64,000 nt of DNA from Treponema succinifaciens DSM 2489 (GCF_000195275.1 NC_015385.1:2062501-2126500), one strand, 5' to 3'. Shown: positions 44,836 through 53,802, numbered from the stretch's first letter. The notes: a model not told the origin generated them from the letters alone. A program made the numbers and translations.

Positions 44836-44991
44836 ATGGAAGACAAAAAATCAACAGAAAAGGCTACTGTGGTTTATGAAAAACCGCAAGTTCTTGCACA
44901 GAATGATGCTTCTGGAAGCTATGCTGCTGGATGTCCTGCCTATAAAGACGGCAACGGACACTGGTGCGCAGAGTGCGAACGCAGAAACTAA
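44836..44991 (+). CDS. Candidate RiPP precursor peptide
   Basis: A 51-residue peptide: MEDKKSTEKATVVYEKPQV, a leader of about 30 residues, then SYAAGCPAYKDGNGHWCAECERRN with Cys33, Cys44 and Cys47. Start at 44836 supported by GAGG 9-12 bases upstream; a longer frame from 44785 is less likely. Followed by genes for PqqD-type recognition domains and a radical SAM/SPASM enzyme, so it is likely the modified substrate. I do not recognise a named family; cysteine or ring crosslinks (for example thioether or C-C bonds) are possible. No obvious leader cleavage motif such as double-Gly. Confidence 0.75.
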   Translation: MEDKKSTEKATVVYEKPQVLAQNDASGSYAAGCPAYKDGNGHWCAECERRN

Positions 44992-45063
44992 AACTGTGTC
45001 TTATAGTGGCAAAGCCCGCTATGTAAAATAAGGTGGCTGAAATAATTTTAGTGGTGAAGCGAT

Positions 45064-45261
45064 ATGGCAATAAAAGATGTAGAGAATGAACCTGGATATG
45101 TATACGACGATGAGAAGCCGTCAAAAATAGAAGATGGTAAGAAAATGTTTTCAAGTCATTTTGACAGGAATCGGGCTAAAGAACTCGGAATGTCAGAAGA
45201 AGAAATCAGACTTCATGAAACTGGTGTAAAAAATCGCGAGCATTTTATTTATTCAAATTAG
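45064..45261 (+). CDS. Small protein of the RiPP cluster
   Basis: A 65-residue charged protein (MAIKDVENEPGYVYDDEKP, then FSSHFDRNRAKELGMSEEEIRLHE). It has no cysteines or export signal, so it is probably not the substrate. It lies between precursor and maturases and ends 9 bases before the next gene. Function unknown; a chaperone or second precursor are alternatives. Confidence 0.65.
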   Translation: MAIKDVENEPGYVYDDEKPSKIEDGKKMFSSHFDRNRAKELGMSEEEIRLHETGVKNREHFIYSN

Positions 45262-45270
45262 GAACAAGCA

Positions 45271-46590
45271 ATGTTATATCGACAAAAAAAAGATGTTCTA
45301 ATTAGAAAGACAGAACACGGTGCATATATTCTCTCAAAAGAAAATTACAGCGAAAAAATTGTGAATGAAAGTGGATCTGTATTCTTATGTGCTCTTTCAA
45401 AAGATCCTCAATCAATAGAAACCCTTGCAGATACAATCTTAAAATCATTTGTCGGAGCTGACAAAGAAACGATAATTTCTGATGCCATAGAATTTTATGA
45501 AACTTTTGTAAAAGAAGGCTTTGTTGCAAAAGGCGAGACAGAAGCAGAGCTTAACGAGAAAGATGCGAGCGGAATTTATAATTCTGATTGTAGAGTATAT
45601 GATGGAAGAAATAAAATACACTTTTTTATTCCTGGCTTGGACTTGCAATATCAGGGATTTTACTCCCTATTTTTTGATTATATGAAAAAATTTTCTTATC
45701 GTTTTATGGATAATATTGATGTTCCCGCTGTTTATGGTTCATTCAATAATATGATATGGAATGGTGGACGTGTCCGCAGAGGTGTTCAGCCAGCACTGGA
45801 AGAAATAAAATCGACGATAAAGACTTTAAATGATTTTGGAATAGCCGTTAGATTTACTTATACGAACAGCCTTGTTGAAGAAAAACATCTGCAAGATACT
45901 ATGTGTAATCTTACGATGGAAATTGCAAACAATGGAATGAATGAAGTTCTGGTAAATTCGCCTTTGCTTGAAGATTATCTAAGAAAGACCTATCCAAATT
46001 TCAAATATATTCTTTCGACAACAGCTTGTGTACGCGATGTAAATAAAATAAATGAAGCGACAAAAAAATATGATTTGGTCGTCTTGGATTGGCGTGACAA
46101 CAGAAATTTTGACTTCCTAAAAAAAATTCAGGATAAAGAAAAAATCGAAATTCTTGTTGATGAAAAATGCCCAAGTTCTTGTCCAAACAGAAAAGCAGAT
46201 TATGCGCATGTCTCAAAGGTGAACTTATATCAGGCAACTTCAGATGAACTGAATTTAAAATGCATGAGAGCGGTTTCAGATGTTGCAGGATTTTATAGAG
46301 GATTGAAATTCAATCGTGACACAAATCTTACTTTCAATGACATTTACGGAAAATATTATGACATGGGCTTTAGAAATTTTAAGCTTATGGGACGAAATGA
46401 ACAGGATTTATTAAGTCTGTTTGAAAGCTATATTTATTACATGGCAACCCCTGAATGTCGGGATATTGTACGCTACGACTTACTCACTTACTATATGGAT
46501 TATTTAATTCGTGATTTTGGTGGAAACAGAACTTCTGCAATACGCTGGCACGAAGAAAATCTAAAAAAATCTTACGCACAAGGAAAATAG
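45271..46590 (+). CDS. PqqD-domain radical SAM look-alike (no canonical cluster motif)
   Basis: A 439-residue protein. Residues 1-105 form a PqqD-like RiPP recognition domain (MLYRQKKDVLIRKTEHGAYI, SIETLADTILKSF, FYETFVKEGFVAKG) that matches the N-terminus of the next gene. The rest resembles a TIM-barrel of radical SAM enzymes (VRFTYTNSLV, VLVNSP, ILSTTACVRDV, VVLDWRDNRNF). The CxxxCxxC motif is absent. It has instead VDEKCPSSCPNR (Cys300, Cys304), a site typical of U32-like or pseudo-radical SAM proteins. It stops 1 base before the next start, so it is coupled to the true enzyme. Confidence 0.8.
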   Translation: MLYRQKKDVLIRKTEHGAYILSKENYSEKIVNESGSVFLCALSKDPQSIETLADTILKSFVGADKETIISDAIEFYETFVKEGFVAKGETEAELNEKDASGIYNSDCRVYDGRNKIHFFIPGLDLQYQGFYSLFFDYMKKFSYRFMDNIDVPAVYGSFNNMIWNGGRVRRGVQPALEEIKSTIKTLNDFGIAVRFTYTNSLVEEKHLQDTMCNLTMEIANNGMNEVLVNSPLLEDYLRKTYPNFKYILSTTACVRDVNKINEATKKYDLVVLDWRDNRNFDFLKKIQDKEKIEILVDEKCPSSCPNRKADYAHVSKVNLYQATSDELNLKCMRAVSDVAGFYRGLKFNRDTNLTFNDIYGKYYDMGFRNFKLMGRNEQDLLSLFESYIYYMATPECRDIVRYDLLTYYMDYLIRDFGGNRTSAIRWHEENLKKSYAQGK

Positions 46591-46591
46591 A

Positions 46592-48064
46592 ATGTTTTAT
46601 CGGCTGAAAAAAGATACTTATGTTCGAAACTATGATGGAATCGGATATATCACATCAACTGGAATATTCAATGACAGCGTTGTAAATGGAACTGGAGCTG
46701 TCTTGCTCAGCCTCTTAAATCGGCAGCCGCAATCTTTGGATGAACTTGTAAATAAGGCGGAAAAGATTTTTGATAGTGCGAACCATATGATTATTTACAA
46801 AGATGCAAAAGAATTTTATGACAATCTTGTTGAGAATGGGTTTGTTTTAAAAGGGAAAAATGAAGATGAATTAAATGCTAACGACATTGGTTTTACATAC
46901 AATACTGTACTTCCTAAGACAATTCAAGATGATTTTACGCCATCAATTCAAAGAGCAGATACTTCTACGCAGGAATTTTTAGAGAAATACTTTAAGGATA
47001 AGCCACATCTGACAAGCTTTCAGATAGAACTTACAAGTCGTTGCAACGAAAGATGCATTCATTGCTATATTCCGCACAAATATAAATTGTACAATATAAG
47101 TGATGAATTATATTATTCAACATTGGAACAGTTGTCAGAAATGAATATTCTTTCTGTATGCTTAAGTGGTGGGGAACCTATGATGCATCCTCATTTTAAG
47201 GAATTTTTGAAAGCTGCAAAAAAATATGATTTTTATGTGACGCTGCTTTCAAATCTCACGCTTTTAGATGATGAAACTGTTCAGATTATGAAGGAAGGAA
47301 ATGTTTCAAGCGTTCAAGTTTCACTATATTCTATGGTTCCAGAACACCACGATGCTATCACGCAGTTAAAAGGCAGTTTTTATAAAACCCGTGATGTAAT
47401 TCTAAAATTGATAGAAAATGATATTCCTTGCCATGTAAGTTGCCCCACAATGAAAGCTAACAAAAATGATTTTACAGATGTACTTGCTTGGTGCAATGAG
47501 CATAAAATTCGCGCACAGACTGATTACATTATGATGGCGGAATACAATCACGAAACAGAAAACCTTGCTAACAGACTTTCTGTAGATGAGGCTGGCGAAG
47601 TCATAAAATCTATAATGACTGGTGATATAGATTATCAAAAAAATGTTCTTAAGAATGACTTCCTTACAAATATGAACATGGCACAGTTCAATCCAGAACG
47701 TCGTTTATGCGGAGTCGGAATCTCGACTTGTTGTATGGTGGCAAATGGCAATGTTTACCCATGTCCTGGCTGGCAAGAAATGGTCTTAGGCAACCTGAAC
47801 GAAATACCGCTTCAAGAAATCTGGGATAACGGCGAAAAAATCAAATGGCTTCGTTCTCTTAAAATGAAAGACTTAGGAGGTGGCGAATGCTGCAAGTGCG
47901 ACAAAGCAGCATTTTGTGCTCCCTGCATGGTTCAAAACGCAAACGAATCTCCTACAGGAAACCCTCTTGAAATAAACAGACACTTCTGTGCAGTTGCCGC
48001 AAAAAACAAGCAGATTGTACTTGACTGGCGAAAAGCAAAGCTGAAGGAACTGGGGCATAAATAG
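46592..48064 (+). CDS. Radical SAM/SPASM peptide maturase with PqqD domain
   Basis: A 490-residue enzyme. N-terminal PqqD-like domain (residues 1-100); radical SAM core with LTSRCNERCIHCYIP (Cys151, Cys155, Cys158 bind the 4Fe-4S cluster) and LSGGEPMMHPHF (SAM binding). The C-terminal SPASM domain has two auxiliary-cluster cysteine sets (CGVGISTCCMVANGNVYPCPG and CCKCDKAAFCAPCM, then HFCAVA). It likely crosslinks or otherwise modifies the peptide encoded at 44836. Start at 46592 overlaps the upstream stop closely. The next gene is an amidohydrolase with an internal stop. Confidence 0.93.
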   Translation: MFYRLKKDTYVRNYDGIGYITSTGIFNDSVVNGTGAVLLSLLNRQPQSLDELVNKAEKIFDSANHMIIYKDAKEFYDNLVENGFVLKGKNEDELNANDIGFTYNTVLPKTIQDDFTPSIQRADTSTQEFLEKYFKDKPHLTSFQIELTSRCNERCIHCYIPHKYKLYNISDELYYSTLEQLSEMNILSVCLSGGEPMMHPHFKEFLKAAKKYDFYVTLLSNLTLLDDETVQIMKEGNVSSVQVSLYSMVPEHHDAITQLKGSFYKTRDVILKLIENDIPCHVSCPTMKANKNDFTDVLAWCNEHKIRAQTDYIMMAEYNHETENLANRLSVDEAGEVIKSIMTGDIDYQKNVLKNDFLTNMNMAQFNPERRLCGVGISTCCMVANGNVYPCPGWQEMVLGNLNEIPLQEIWDNGEKIKWLRSLKMKDLGGGECCKCDKAAFCAPCMVQNANESPTGNPLEINRHFCAVAAKNKQIVLDWRKAKLKELGHK

Positions 48065-48179
48065 ATTCTTCGCTTTGCTCAGAATGACGCTGAATCAAGT
48101 TCAGAATGATATTCCAATGCAGAGTGGAGGTTGGCTATTGTCATGTTGAGTGCAGTGAAACATCTTTAAAAGGAGAGCT

Positions 48180-48998
48180 ATGACCGACTTTCATGTTCAC
48201 ATCGGACAGTATGAAAAAGCATATTACTACGCAGACCGCGTGTTTTCCGTATTAAAGAAAAACGGCGTGGATGAAGTCTATTTTTCGTCTACAACAAGCT
48301 GTATCTTCTGCAAAGAAAGCACCAACATCCGATTCTCTGAACATGAAAGAAAAAATGCTCCATCCGCAAGTACGCTTTACTAAGCAATACGCTATGAGGT
48401 AAAAAACGCACTGGTTTGTGCAAAAGAAATCGGTATAAAAACTCATGCTCTTTATTGGGTTGTGCCGGATTTTCATTTTGCAAATTGCGCTCTTACCATA
48501 AAAAAGGCGATGGACGACGTTCCGTATGACGGATTTAAAATTCATCCGTTCGCACAAAAATGGAATTTAAAAGATGAAAGGACGGCAGGGCTTGCCGAAG
48601 AGATTTTTGACTATACGGAAAAAAATAAAAAGCGGATTGTAATTCATACTGGTGTTGATGATTTTTGCAGTCCGAAATTATTTGAAAAATATACTGCAAG
48701 TCATAAAGATGTACTTGTCCAACTTGCACACTGTCGTCCTTTGAGACAAACGGTTTATATGCTGGATCATTATGAAAATGTTTTCTGCGATTCTTCTATG
48801 ACTAATAGAGAAACAATAGCAGAAACAGAAAATAATGGTTTAAAAAATCGTGTATTATACGGAAGCGATTTTCCTATAACTCATTGGAGAGAGTATAAAC
48901 CTGATTATGATCCGACAGAAAAAGAACTGTCTGATTTTTTTATATTATGTATAACTTCCCCAGGCTATCCTGCGATAAGGCAGGTTAACCGCGATTAA
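48180..48998 (+). pseudogene. Amidohydrolase with one in-frame TAA
   Basis: The frame begins MTDFHVHIGQYEKAYYYADR (metal-binding HVH motif of TIM-barrel amidohydrolases). It reaches TAA at 48381-48383 (SASTLY-stop-AIRYEVK). It then continues in the same frame to 48998 with the other ligands: HALYWVVPDFHF, KIHPFAQKWN, VIHTGVDD, VQLAHCRPL and YGSDFPITHW. One base change (probably CAA to TAA) makes it a pseudogene of about 272 codons. The family is Amidohydro_2/TatD-like. It ends the RiPP cluster and could have been a peptide-processing or detoxifying enzyme. Confidence 0.85.
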
Positions 48999-49113
48999 GC
49001 GGAGTCTGGGGTTTTAGGGGTGGTCACACCCCTAGGCGAAGGGGGTGCGGCGCAACGGAGTGCAACGCAGGGGGTCAAGACTTTCCCCCTCACCTTAAAT
49101 TCTGGAGGTAGAA

Positions 49114-49476
49114 ATGAAAAAGCAACTTCTCAGTTTTGTAGTTTTGATTATGTTTGTATCTGCTTTGGTAAGTGGTGAGAAAAAAAAGAAAACTTTGTAT
49201 AAGAGATTTACCGAATTATTTGATAAAAAAGTAGAAAAAGCTGAGAAAGAACTCCCTCCCAAAATCGAAAAAGGCATGGAAACCTTTACCGACAACCTGG
49301 AAGATTTTGAAAACGACATTCATGCCGAGCCCAAAAAGCAGAGCAAGTTCGCAAAGATTTTTAATTATATTGCAGATATTGATATTACTGAGACCTATGC
49401 AAATGATTATGCACAAATAAATCCTGAAGATATTGAAAGAGTCGGAGCTTACACAGACGCCCGCGAAGAAAAGTAA
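49114..49476 (+). CDS. Secreted hypothetical protein
   Basis: A 120-residue protein with an N-terminal hydrophobic signal (FVVLIMFVSALVSG) and a charged helical body (KVEKAEKELPPKIEKGMETF). TGGAGG precedes the ATG by 7 bases. No family recognised. Next gene starts 13 bases downstream. Confidence 0.65.
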   Translation: MKKQLLSFVVLIMFVSALVSGEKKKKTLYKRFTELFDKKVEKAEKELPPKIEKGMETFTDNLEDFENDIHAEPKKQSKFAKIFNYIADIDITETYANDYAQINPEDIERVGAYTDAREEK

Positions 49477-49489
49477 GAAAGGACCGCCT

Positions 49490-50155
49490 ATGATAACCAT
49501 CAAGGGAAAAAAATACGCAATTTCAGAGGATACCGCCATCTCCTGGTTGAAAAGTGTTCACTTTCAGCTTGCAAAGCCGCTTGCAGAAAAAATGGGGCTT
49601 GAGCTGCCACCGGATTTTGTTTCGGATAATGAGGGAAAAAGACCGGGCGATTATGGAAGCCAGACTTATGAAGAGGCGCTAAAAAAAAGTGAAGAATATA
49701 TCGCTATGAGGATAAAATGGGAGACCCGTAAAAAAGCTCGCCGGGTCTGCAGCTTGAAGCAGGAATACGTCTATATTGTCACAAGTTACGAGCGGGATGA
49801 CGATTATTCGGCCTTTGCCTATGCTGCAATCGATAAGAATGAGGCTGTCAGCTTTGTTGAAAAGGAACAGAAAAAGTGGAGGGAAGGCTGGGCAACTCAC
49901 GCCTTTTTGTGGAGATGCAAACTGGGGCTTTGGGGCGGCGAAAAAATCCTCTGGGGCATTTACAGTGTAGAAAAAAACGAATGGCTGACTGATTATTCAG
50001 TAGACGAAAACGAAAGCATTTTCTTTGAAGACCAGGTGCTGGTAAAAGCGCCCTACTCCAGCCCCAACACCGGTATTCTTGTCTGCCCGATGGAGGTAAA
50101 GGATGGGAGAAGGTCGTTTATGTCAATGCCGGCGAGAAATTTCCTATCAAGGTGA
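49490..50155 (+). CDS. Hypothetical protein, C-terminus possibly replaced by an IS remnant
   Basis: A 221-residue soluble protein rich in Trp (MITIKGKKYAISEDTAISW, VSFVEKEQKKWREGW, FLWRCKLGLWGGEKILWGIYS). Start 49490 follows AAAGGA; the longer frame from 49433 overlaps the upstream gene. It ends 19 bases before the remnant of an IS256-type transposase, and its last residues (MPARNFLSR) may come from that junction. Function unknown. Confidence 0.6.
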   Translation: MITIKGKKYAISEDTAISWLKSVHFQLAKPLAEKMGLELPPDFVSDNEGKRPGDYGSQTYEEALKKSEEYIAMRIKWETRKKARRVCSLKQEYVYIVTSYERDDDYSAFAYAAIDKNEAVSFVEKEQKKWREGWATHAFLWRCKLGLWGGEKILWGIYSVEKNEWLTDYSVDENESIFFEDQVLVKAPYSSPNTGILVCPMEVKDGRRSFMSMPARNFLSR

Positions 50156-50173
50156 AGACATTTTTCTGCCTTT

Positions 50174-50558
50174 TCAGTTGATTGCCAGAGCGACATATAG
50201 GGCTTTGTTGATGTTTTTGCCGTCCTGCCTTGAATTTACGCGTAAGGCATCTAGAAAAAGAATAGAATATGATTTTTCAAGCGACCTGTTCTGCCATTCA
50301 CGAACATCGGCCATGACTGATTCAGTGATATTTGAAATTGTTTCTGGAGAAACTTCAACACCGTAGACCTGCTGCAGATGCCGCTGAATGTCACGGGTAC
50401 TCATTCCGAAAGAATACATCGAAATAATCTGGTCGTTGAAAAAGTGGCGTGCGTTTTTCATGTTTTGGAATTATTACAGGTTCAGCTGTCATCCCATGGA
50501 AGTCAATCTGATCCAGCAACTGGTCGATGACATCTTTTTCTTTTATTTTGGCCAACAT
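50174..50558 (-). pseudogene. IS256-family transposase remnant
   Basis: Two overlapping frames encode pieces of a Mutator/IS256 transposase: MLAKIKEKDVIDQLLDQIDF (from 50558) and, in another frame, FNDQIISMYSFGMSTRDIQRHL, QQVYGVEVSPETISNITE, and SLEKSYSILFLDALRVNSR (Asp of the catalytic triad). A frameshift near 50460 and a 3' cut leave about a third of the protein, so it is dead. Confidence 0.85.
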
Positions 50559-50643
50559 TGTACTCCTCCTTAAGAGTATCATATTTGTCAGCCATTTACA
50601 CAGAAAATTTTACAAGGTCAAAAATCTACCTTATATTCTAATT

Positions 50644-50746
50644 AGCGGCGAGTCCTACCCTAAGTGGAATCTTTAAAAGCAGTGTACCCTACTGTGAGTG
50701 GGAACTTTAAAAGCGGAGAATCCTGCCGTTAAGTGGAATCGATAAA
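50644..50746. repeat. Three tandem 34-bp repeats
   Basis: Imperfect copies at 50644-50677, 50678-50711 and 50712-50746, each AGC(G/A)G...CC(T/C)AC..(T/G)(A/T)AGTGG(A/G)A-TC/CTTTAAA. They end at a hairpin-terminator (AGCCGT with ACGGCT, TTTTTTT, 50746-50776). Possibly the multiple end repeats of an IS element. Confidence 0.6.
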
Positions 50747-50810
50747 GCCGTTCAGTTCGCTGAGACGGCTTTTTTTATAAAAATATAAATCCGTATTTGT
50801 CACTATTCAT

Positions 50811-51398
50811 TTATTTTTTCATTGTAAAATTCAACAAATCTGTATAATCGCCTGCGTCTGCTTTTCTAAGAGCATCAATATATTTTCTGCGTACTTCTGA
50901 AACGTCTACAAGATTCGTATCTCCCCAATAAAGAGTTTTTCCTTCAAGTTTCTGGAGTACTAAATCTGCCATAAGACGGGAAACACGCCCATTGCCATTT
51001 GGGAAAGGATGGATTTGAACAAGCTTATGATGGAGCCTGACTGCAATTTCATGATTTGAATATGTTTTGTTGTCAATCCAAAAATTTAAATCATCAAAAA
51101 GCTGCATGAGTTTCATTGGAATCTGATATGGTGCAACGCCAATATTTCTTTCAGTAATCCGGTATTCGCCTGCCCATACCCAGACATCACAAAACATTTT
51201 TTTATGAAGATTCCGCAAGAATGTATCTGAACAAACGTCCTTTTTCTTGTTAGATGCAAGCCAGAGCTGAGCCTGTGCTATATTTCGAGCTTCCGCCTCG
51301 TTTAGTTCCGAACGCAGTGTTATCCACTTCAGTTTGAGACCATTTTTCTCTTCTGCCGTAAGAGGTGTTGAATTATCGTCTGCTTCAAAAATGTCCAT
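50811..51398 (-). CDS. Mobile mystery protein B (Fic domain)
   Basis: A 195-residue Fic-fold AMP-transferase-like protein. The catalytic motif is HPFPNGNGRVSR (His for deprotonation, Asn/Arg for ATP), and the N-terminal part (KWITLRSELNEAEARNIAQA) and FLRNLHKKMFCDVWVWAGEYR are as in the mobile mystery protein B family. It forms a pair with protein A (XRE) upstream (7-base gap). The pair is found on mobile elements; a toxin-antitoxin-like role is inferred. There is no inhibitory alpha-helix motif visible. Confidence 0.9.
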   Translation of the reverse strand: MDIFEADDNSTPLTAEEKNGLKLKWITLRSELNEAEARNIAQAQLWLASNKKKDVCSDTFLRNLHKKMFCDVWVWAGEYRITERNIGVAPYQIPMKLMQLFDDLNFWIDNKTYSNHEIAVRLHHKLVQIHPFPNGNGRVSRLMADLVLQKLEGKTLYWGDTNLVDVSEVRRKYIDALRKADAGDYTDLLNFTMKK

Positions 51399-51404
51399 GT
51401 ATCA

Positions 51405-51845
51405 TTAATCCCAAATCTGTTTGATTTTTGTGTTTATTAAATCACTGGCAAAATCTTTTACTGCTTCATCTTCTGCAATTTCCTGATTTTCAAGAGCCAT
51501 ATTCACATTTACGGTTTTCAGAACTTCTGCGGCCTTTTTTTGAGCCTGTTCATCAACAAGATTCTGGAAAGTTGTTCTAGGCTTAAAGTAATACACGAAT
51601 TCACAATTCATAGCTTCGGCGGCTTTCTTCATGGTTGAGAGTTTTAGATTGTCTTCATTAGATTCCATTTTTGTAATTCGCGGCTGAGTAACTCCAAGTC
51701 GTGCAGCTAGCTGACTCACTGTCATTCCGATTGCTTCACGCACTGTTTTTATCCAGCCGGAAGGTTGAGGAACTATATTTTTTGCACTCTTTAAGTCAGA
51801 AGTTTTCTTATCCAAAGCTCTGATTTGTAAAACCCTTGCATCCAT
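51405..51845 (-). CDS. Mobile mystery protein A (XRE domain)
   Basis: A 146-residue DNA-binding protein with a helix-turn-helix (MTVSQLAARLGVTQPRITKMES, about residues 40-61) preceded by PSGWIKTVREAIG, the signature of mobile mystery protein A. It is the usual partner of the Fic protein B and likely represses the operon or neutralises it. ATG at 51845 with no strong ribosome binding site. Confidence 0.88.
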   Translation of the reverse strand: MDARVLQIRALDKKTSDLKSAKNIVPQPSGWIKTVREAIGMTVSQLAARLGVTQPRITKMESNEDNLKLSTMKKAAEAMNCEFVYYFKPRTTFQNLVDEQAQKKAAEVLKTVNVNMALENQEIAEDEAVKDFASDLINTKIKQIWD

Positions 51846-52083
51846 ATAATAACCTATACATTATATTTCTATAGTATTATAGAACATTTAGGTTATATTT
51901 TCAACTTAAAGTATTACTTTTCTATTATTTATTTTCATTATTCTATAACCTTTGTGTTATTTTTTTGTCGTCAAAATCAATGAAAAATATTGTATAGGGA
52001 TTTGGTGCATTCTTGCCCTATGTGAAGTCCTTGAAAGCAACTGGCTGTAAAAGTTCGCCTTTTTTACAACTCTTTACTCCCCC

Positions 52084-52689
52084 TTACAATCCCTTTGCCC
52101 AGTCTTTTATTTTCTGCTCTGACTTTGCGGTGTCGCTGCGGCTTAGAATCAGCATATTCCTGCTGACGGTGGCCTTTGGTTCTGAGGCGGCGATTTCTCG
52201 CTCTATTCCCGCGCTTCTGCTTCCTCCGTGGGTGACGGAAAGGTAAATCGTTTTGCCGCTCAAATCGTATTCGTCAAGGAAGGACTGCACGGCGAGGGGC
52301 ATTTTGTACCACCAGACCGGGCAGACGATGACGATTTTGTCATACTGCGCCATGTTCTGAACGCGCTTCAAGAGCTTTGGCTTTACATTGTTCCGCTGTT
52401 CGCTTTATGTTGCGTTGAAGATTTTTTTGTAGTCGCGGGGATAGTGGTCGCCCGTGTCGATTTCAAAGAGGTCTGCGCTTTCTCCAAGCGTGTCGGCGAC
52501 CGTCATAGCGATGAACTGGGCGTTTCCAAAGTGCCGTCCGTTTTTGATTGTCACGCTGGCTCCGCTTGTTGCGTCCAGAGCTTCTTTCCCGCTGTCAATG
52601 GGAAAGGAAAAGTATGCGACCAGAGTTTTAGCAGATGCCGTCATGGTGAGGGCAAGTGCCAGTGATAAAGTAAGAATCAGTTTTTTCAT
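52084..52689 (-). pseudogene. Secreted flavodoxin B with one in-frame TAA
   Basis: From ATG 52689 (AGGAG upstream) the frame encodes a signal peptide (MKKLILTLSLALALTMTASA) and flavodoxin sequence TLVAYFSFPIDSGKEAL...; then TAA at 52405-52407 (KKIFNAT-stop). The frame then stays open with KRVQNMAQYDKIVIVCPVWWYKM, KTIYLSVTHGGSRSAGI to 52084. One base change separates the two halves. The FMN loop FSFPID is not a standard SxTGxT, so the protein may be a divergent family member. Confidence 0.8.
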
Positions 52690-53238
52690 TTTGTCACTCC
52701 TATTTTTTTTGAGCCATGCATCTACATTGTTCTGATTTGGATTTGTCGTGCCATAGCCTTCCTTATGACTGGCAGTTGGAGTTGCATCCACAATTGCCTG
52801 AAGCGTTTCCGCGCGGTAAGTAGCCTGATACGTGCAGAATGGAATGATTGTCTTGCCCTTAAGCGCCTCCTTGTTTTCTTCAAGGAAATGAGTCATAAGG
52901 GTTGGTGCTGTATGACACCATACAGGAACTCCTACAAAAATTGTATCGTACTTAGAAAAATCCGAAGCCTTTTTTACCTGGCGGAATATACCATTATCCA
53001 GTTCTTCTTTTACAACTTCAGTACAAGGAGTGTAGCTTGTTGGATAATCCTTTGTCGGCTCAATCCTAAAAAGCTCCCCGCCATTAGATGAGGAAATCAT
53101 TTTTGCCATTTTTTCTGTTGTGCCACCCCAGCTAAAATACATAACCAGAGTTTTTGAGTTTTTTGTGTTCTGCGCAAATAATCCGCTTGTTGCGGCAATT
53201 GCAATAAGTGCAGTTAAGATAATTGATTTGATTTTCAT
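52690..53238 (-). CDS. Secreted flavodoxin A (3' end reads into flavodoxin B)
   Basis: A secreted flavodoxin: signal peptide IILTALIAIAATSGLFA, FMN loop YFSWGGTTEKMAK, VGVPVWCHTAPTLM, PFCTYQATYRAETLQ. The reading frame does not stop at the expected end but runs on in frame into flavodoxin B. The run of eight A (T8 at 52703-52710) explains it: with seven A the frame would read AWLKKIGVTK and stop at a TGA overlapping the ATG of flavodoxin B. So an A insertion fuses the two genes. As sequenced the open frame spans 52405-53238. Confidence 0.75.
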
Positions 53239-53259
53239 GAGTTTTCCTCATTATGATTC

Positions 53260-53802
53260 CTAGTCTAATTTTCCGTAGGCTTCATCGCTTACTGCTTCAA
53301 GCCAGTCGGTTCCGCTTTTTCCGCTTCCGTCGTCTTTGGGAACAGTGATGCTTAAATGGCTGAACCAGCTGTCTTTTACAGCTCCATGCCAGTGTCTAAC
53401 GCCAGGTTCAATGCAGACTACTTCGCCGGCATTGAGGGGTTTTGCTGCTTCTCCTTCAATCTGAACCCAGCCTCGTCCTCCAACGCCTATAAGAATCTGG
53501 GCTTCGGTATGGTGAATGTGCCAGTTGTTGCGGCAGCCAGGCTCGAATGTTACATTCGCCACGAATGCGGATGAATTATTGAGAACTTCAAGATAGCTGT
53601 CTCCGCTAAAATATTTAGAAAAAGCCTCGTTTGGTTTTCCGACAGCGAACATAGATTTTTTTGCATAACCGTTTATGTCTGTCGCCTGTACTGAAGTTTT
53701 GTTTTCCAATTTAATTTCTCCTTTCTGACTTTCATTTTTTGCGCAGGAGATAAGGCTCAAAGACGCGCACAATGCGAATAATATTTTTTTCATGCCTTTC
53801 AT
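53260..53802 (-). CDS. Cupin-domain lipoprotein
   Basis: A 180-residue lipoprotein (lipobox SLISC-AK) with a cupin barrel: metal-binding PGCRNNWHIHHTEAQILIGV (two His and Glu) and PGVRHWHGAV (second histidine motif). Often found with CMD, flavodoxin and hydrolase genes. Overlaps the CMD gene by 1 base. Role is unknown, perhaps quinone or aldehyde chemistry. Confidence 0.85.
   Translation of the reverse strand: MKGMKKILFALCASLSLISCAKNESQKGEIKLENKTSVQATDINGYAKKSMFAVGKPNEAFSKYFSGDSYLEVLNNSSAFVANVTFEPGCRNNWHIHHTEAQILIGVGGRGWVQIEGEAAKPLNAGEVVCIEPGVRHWHGAVKDSWFSHLSITVPKDDGSGKSGTDWLEAVSDEAYGKLD

Noticed and set aside
48381-48383. Stop-codon recoding (selenocysteine or pyrrolysine)
   Set aside because: The codon is TAA, no insertion element hairpin is seen, and TAA ends many genes here.
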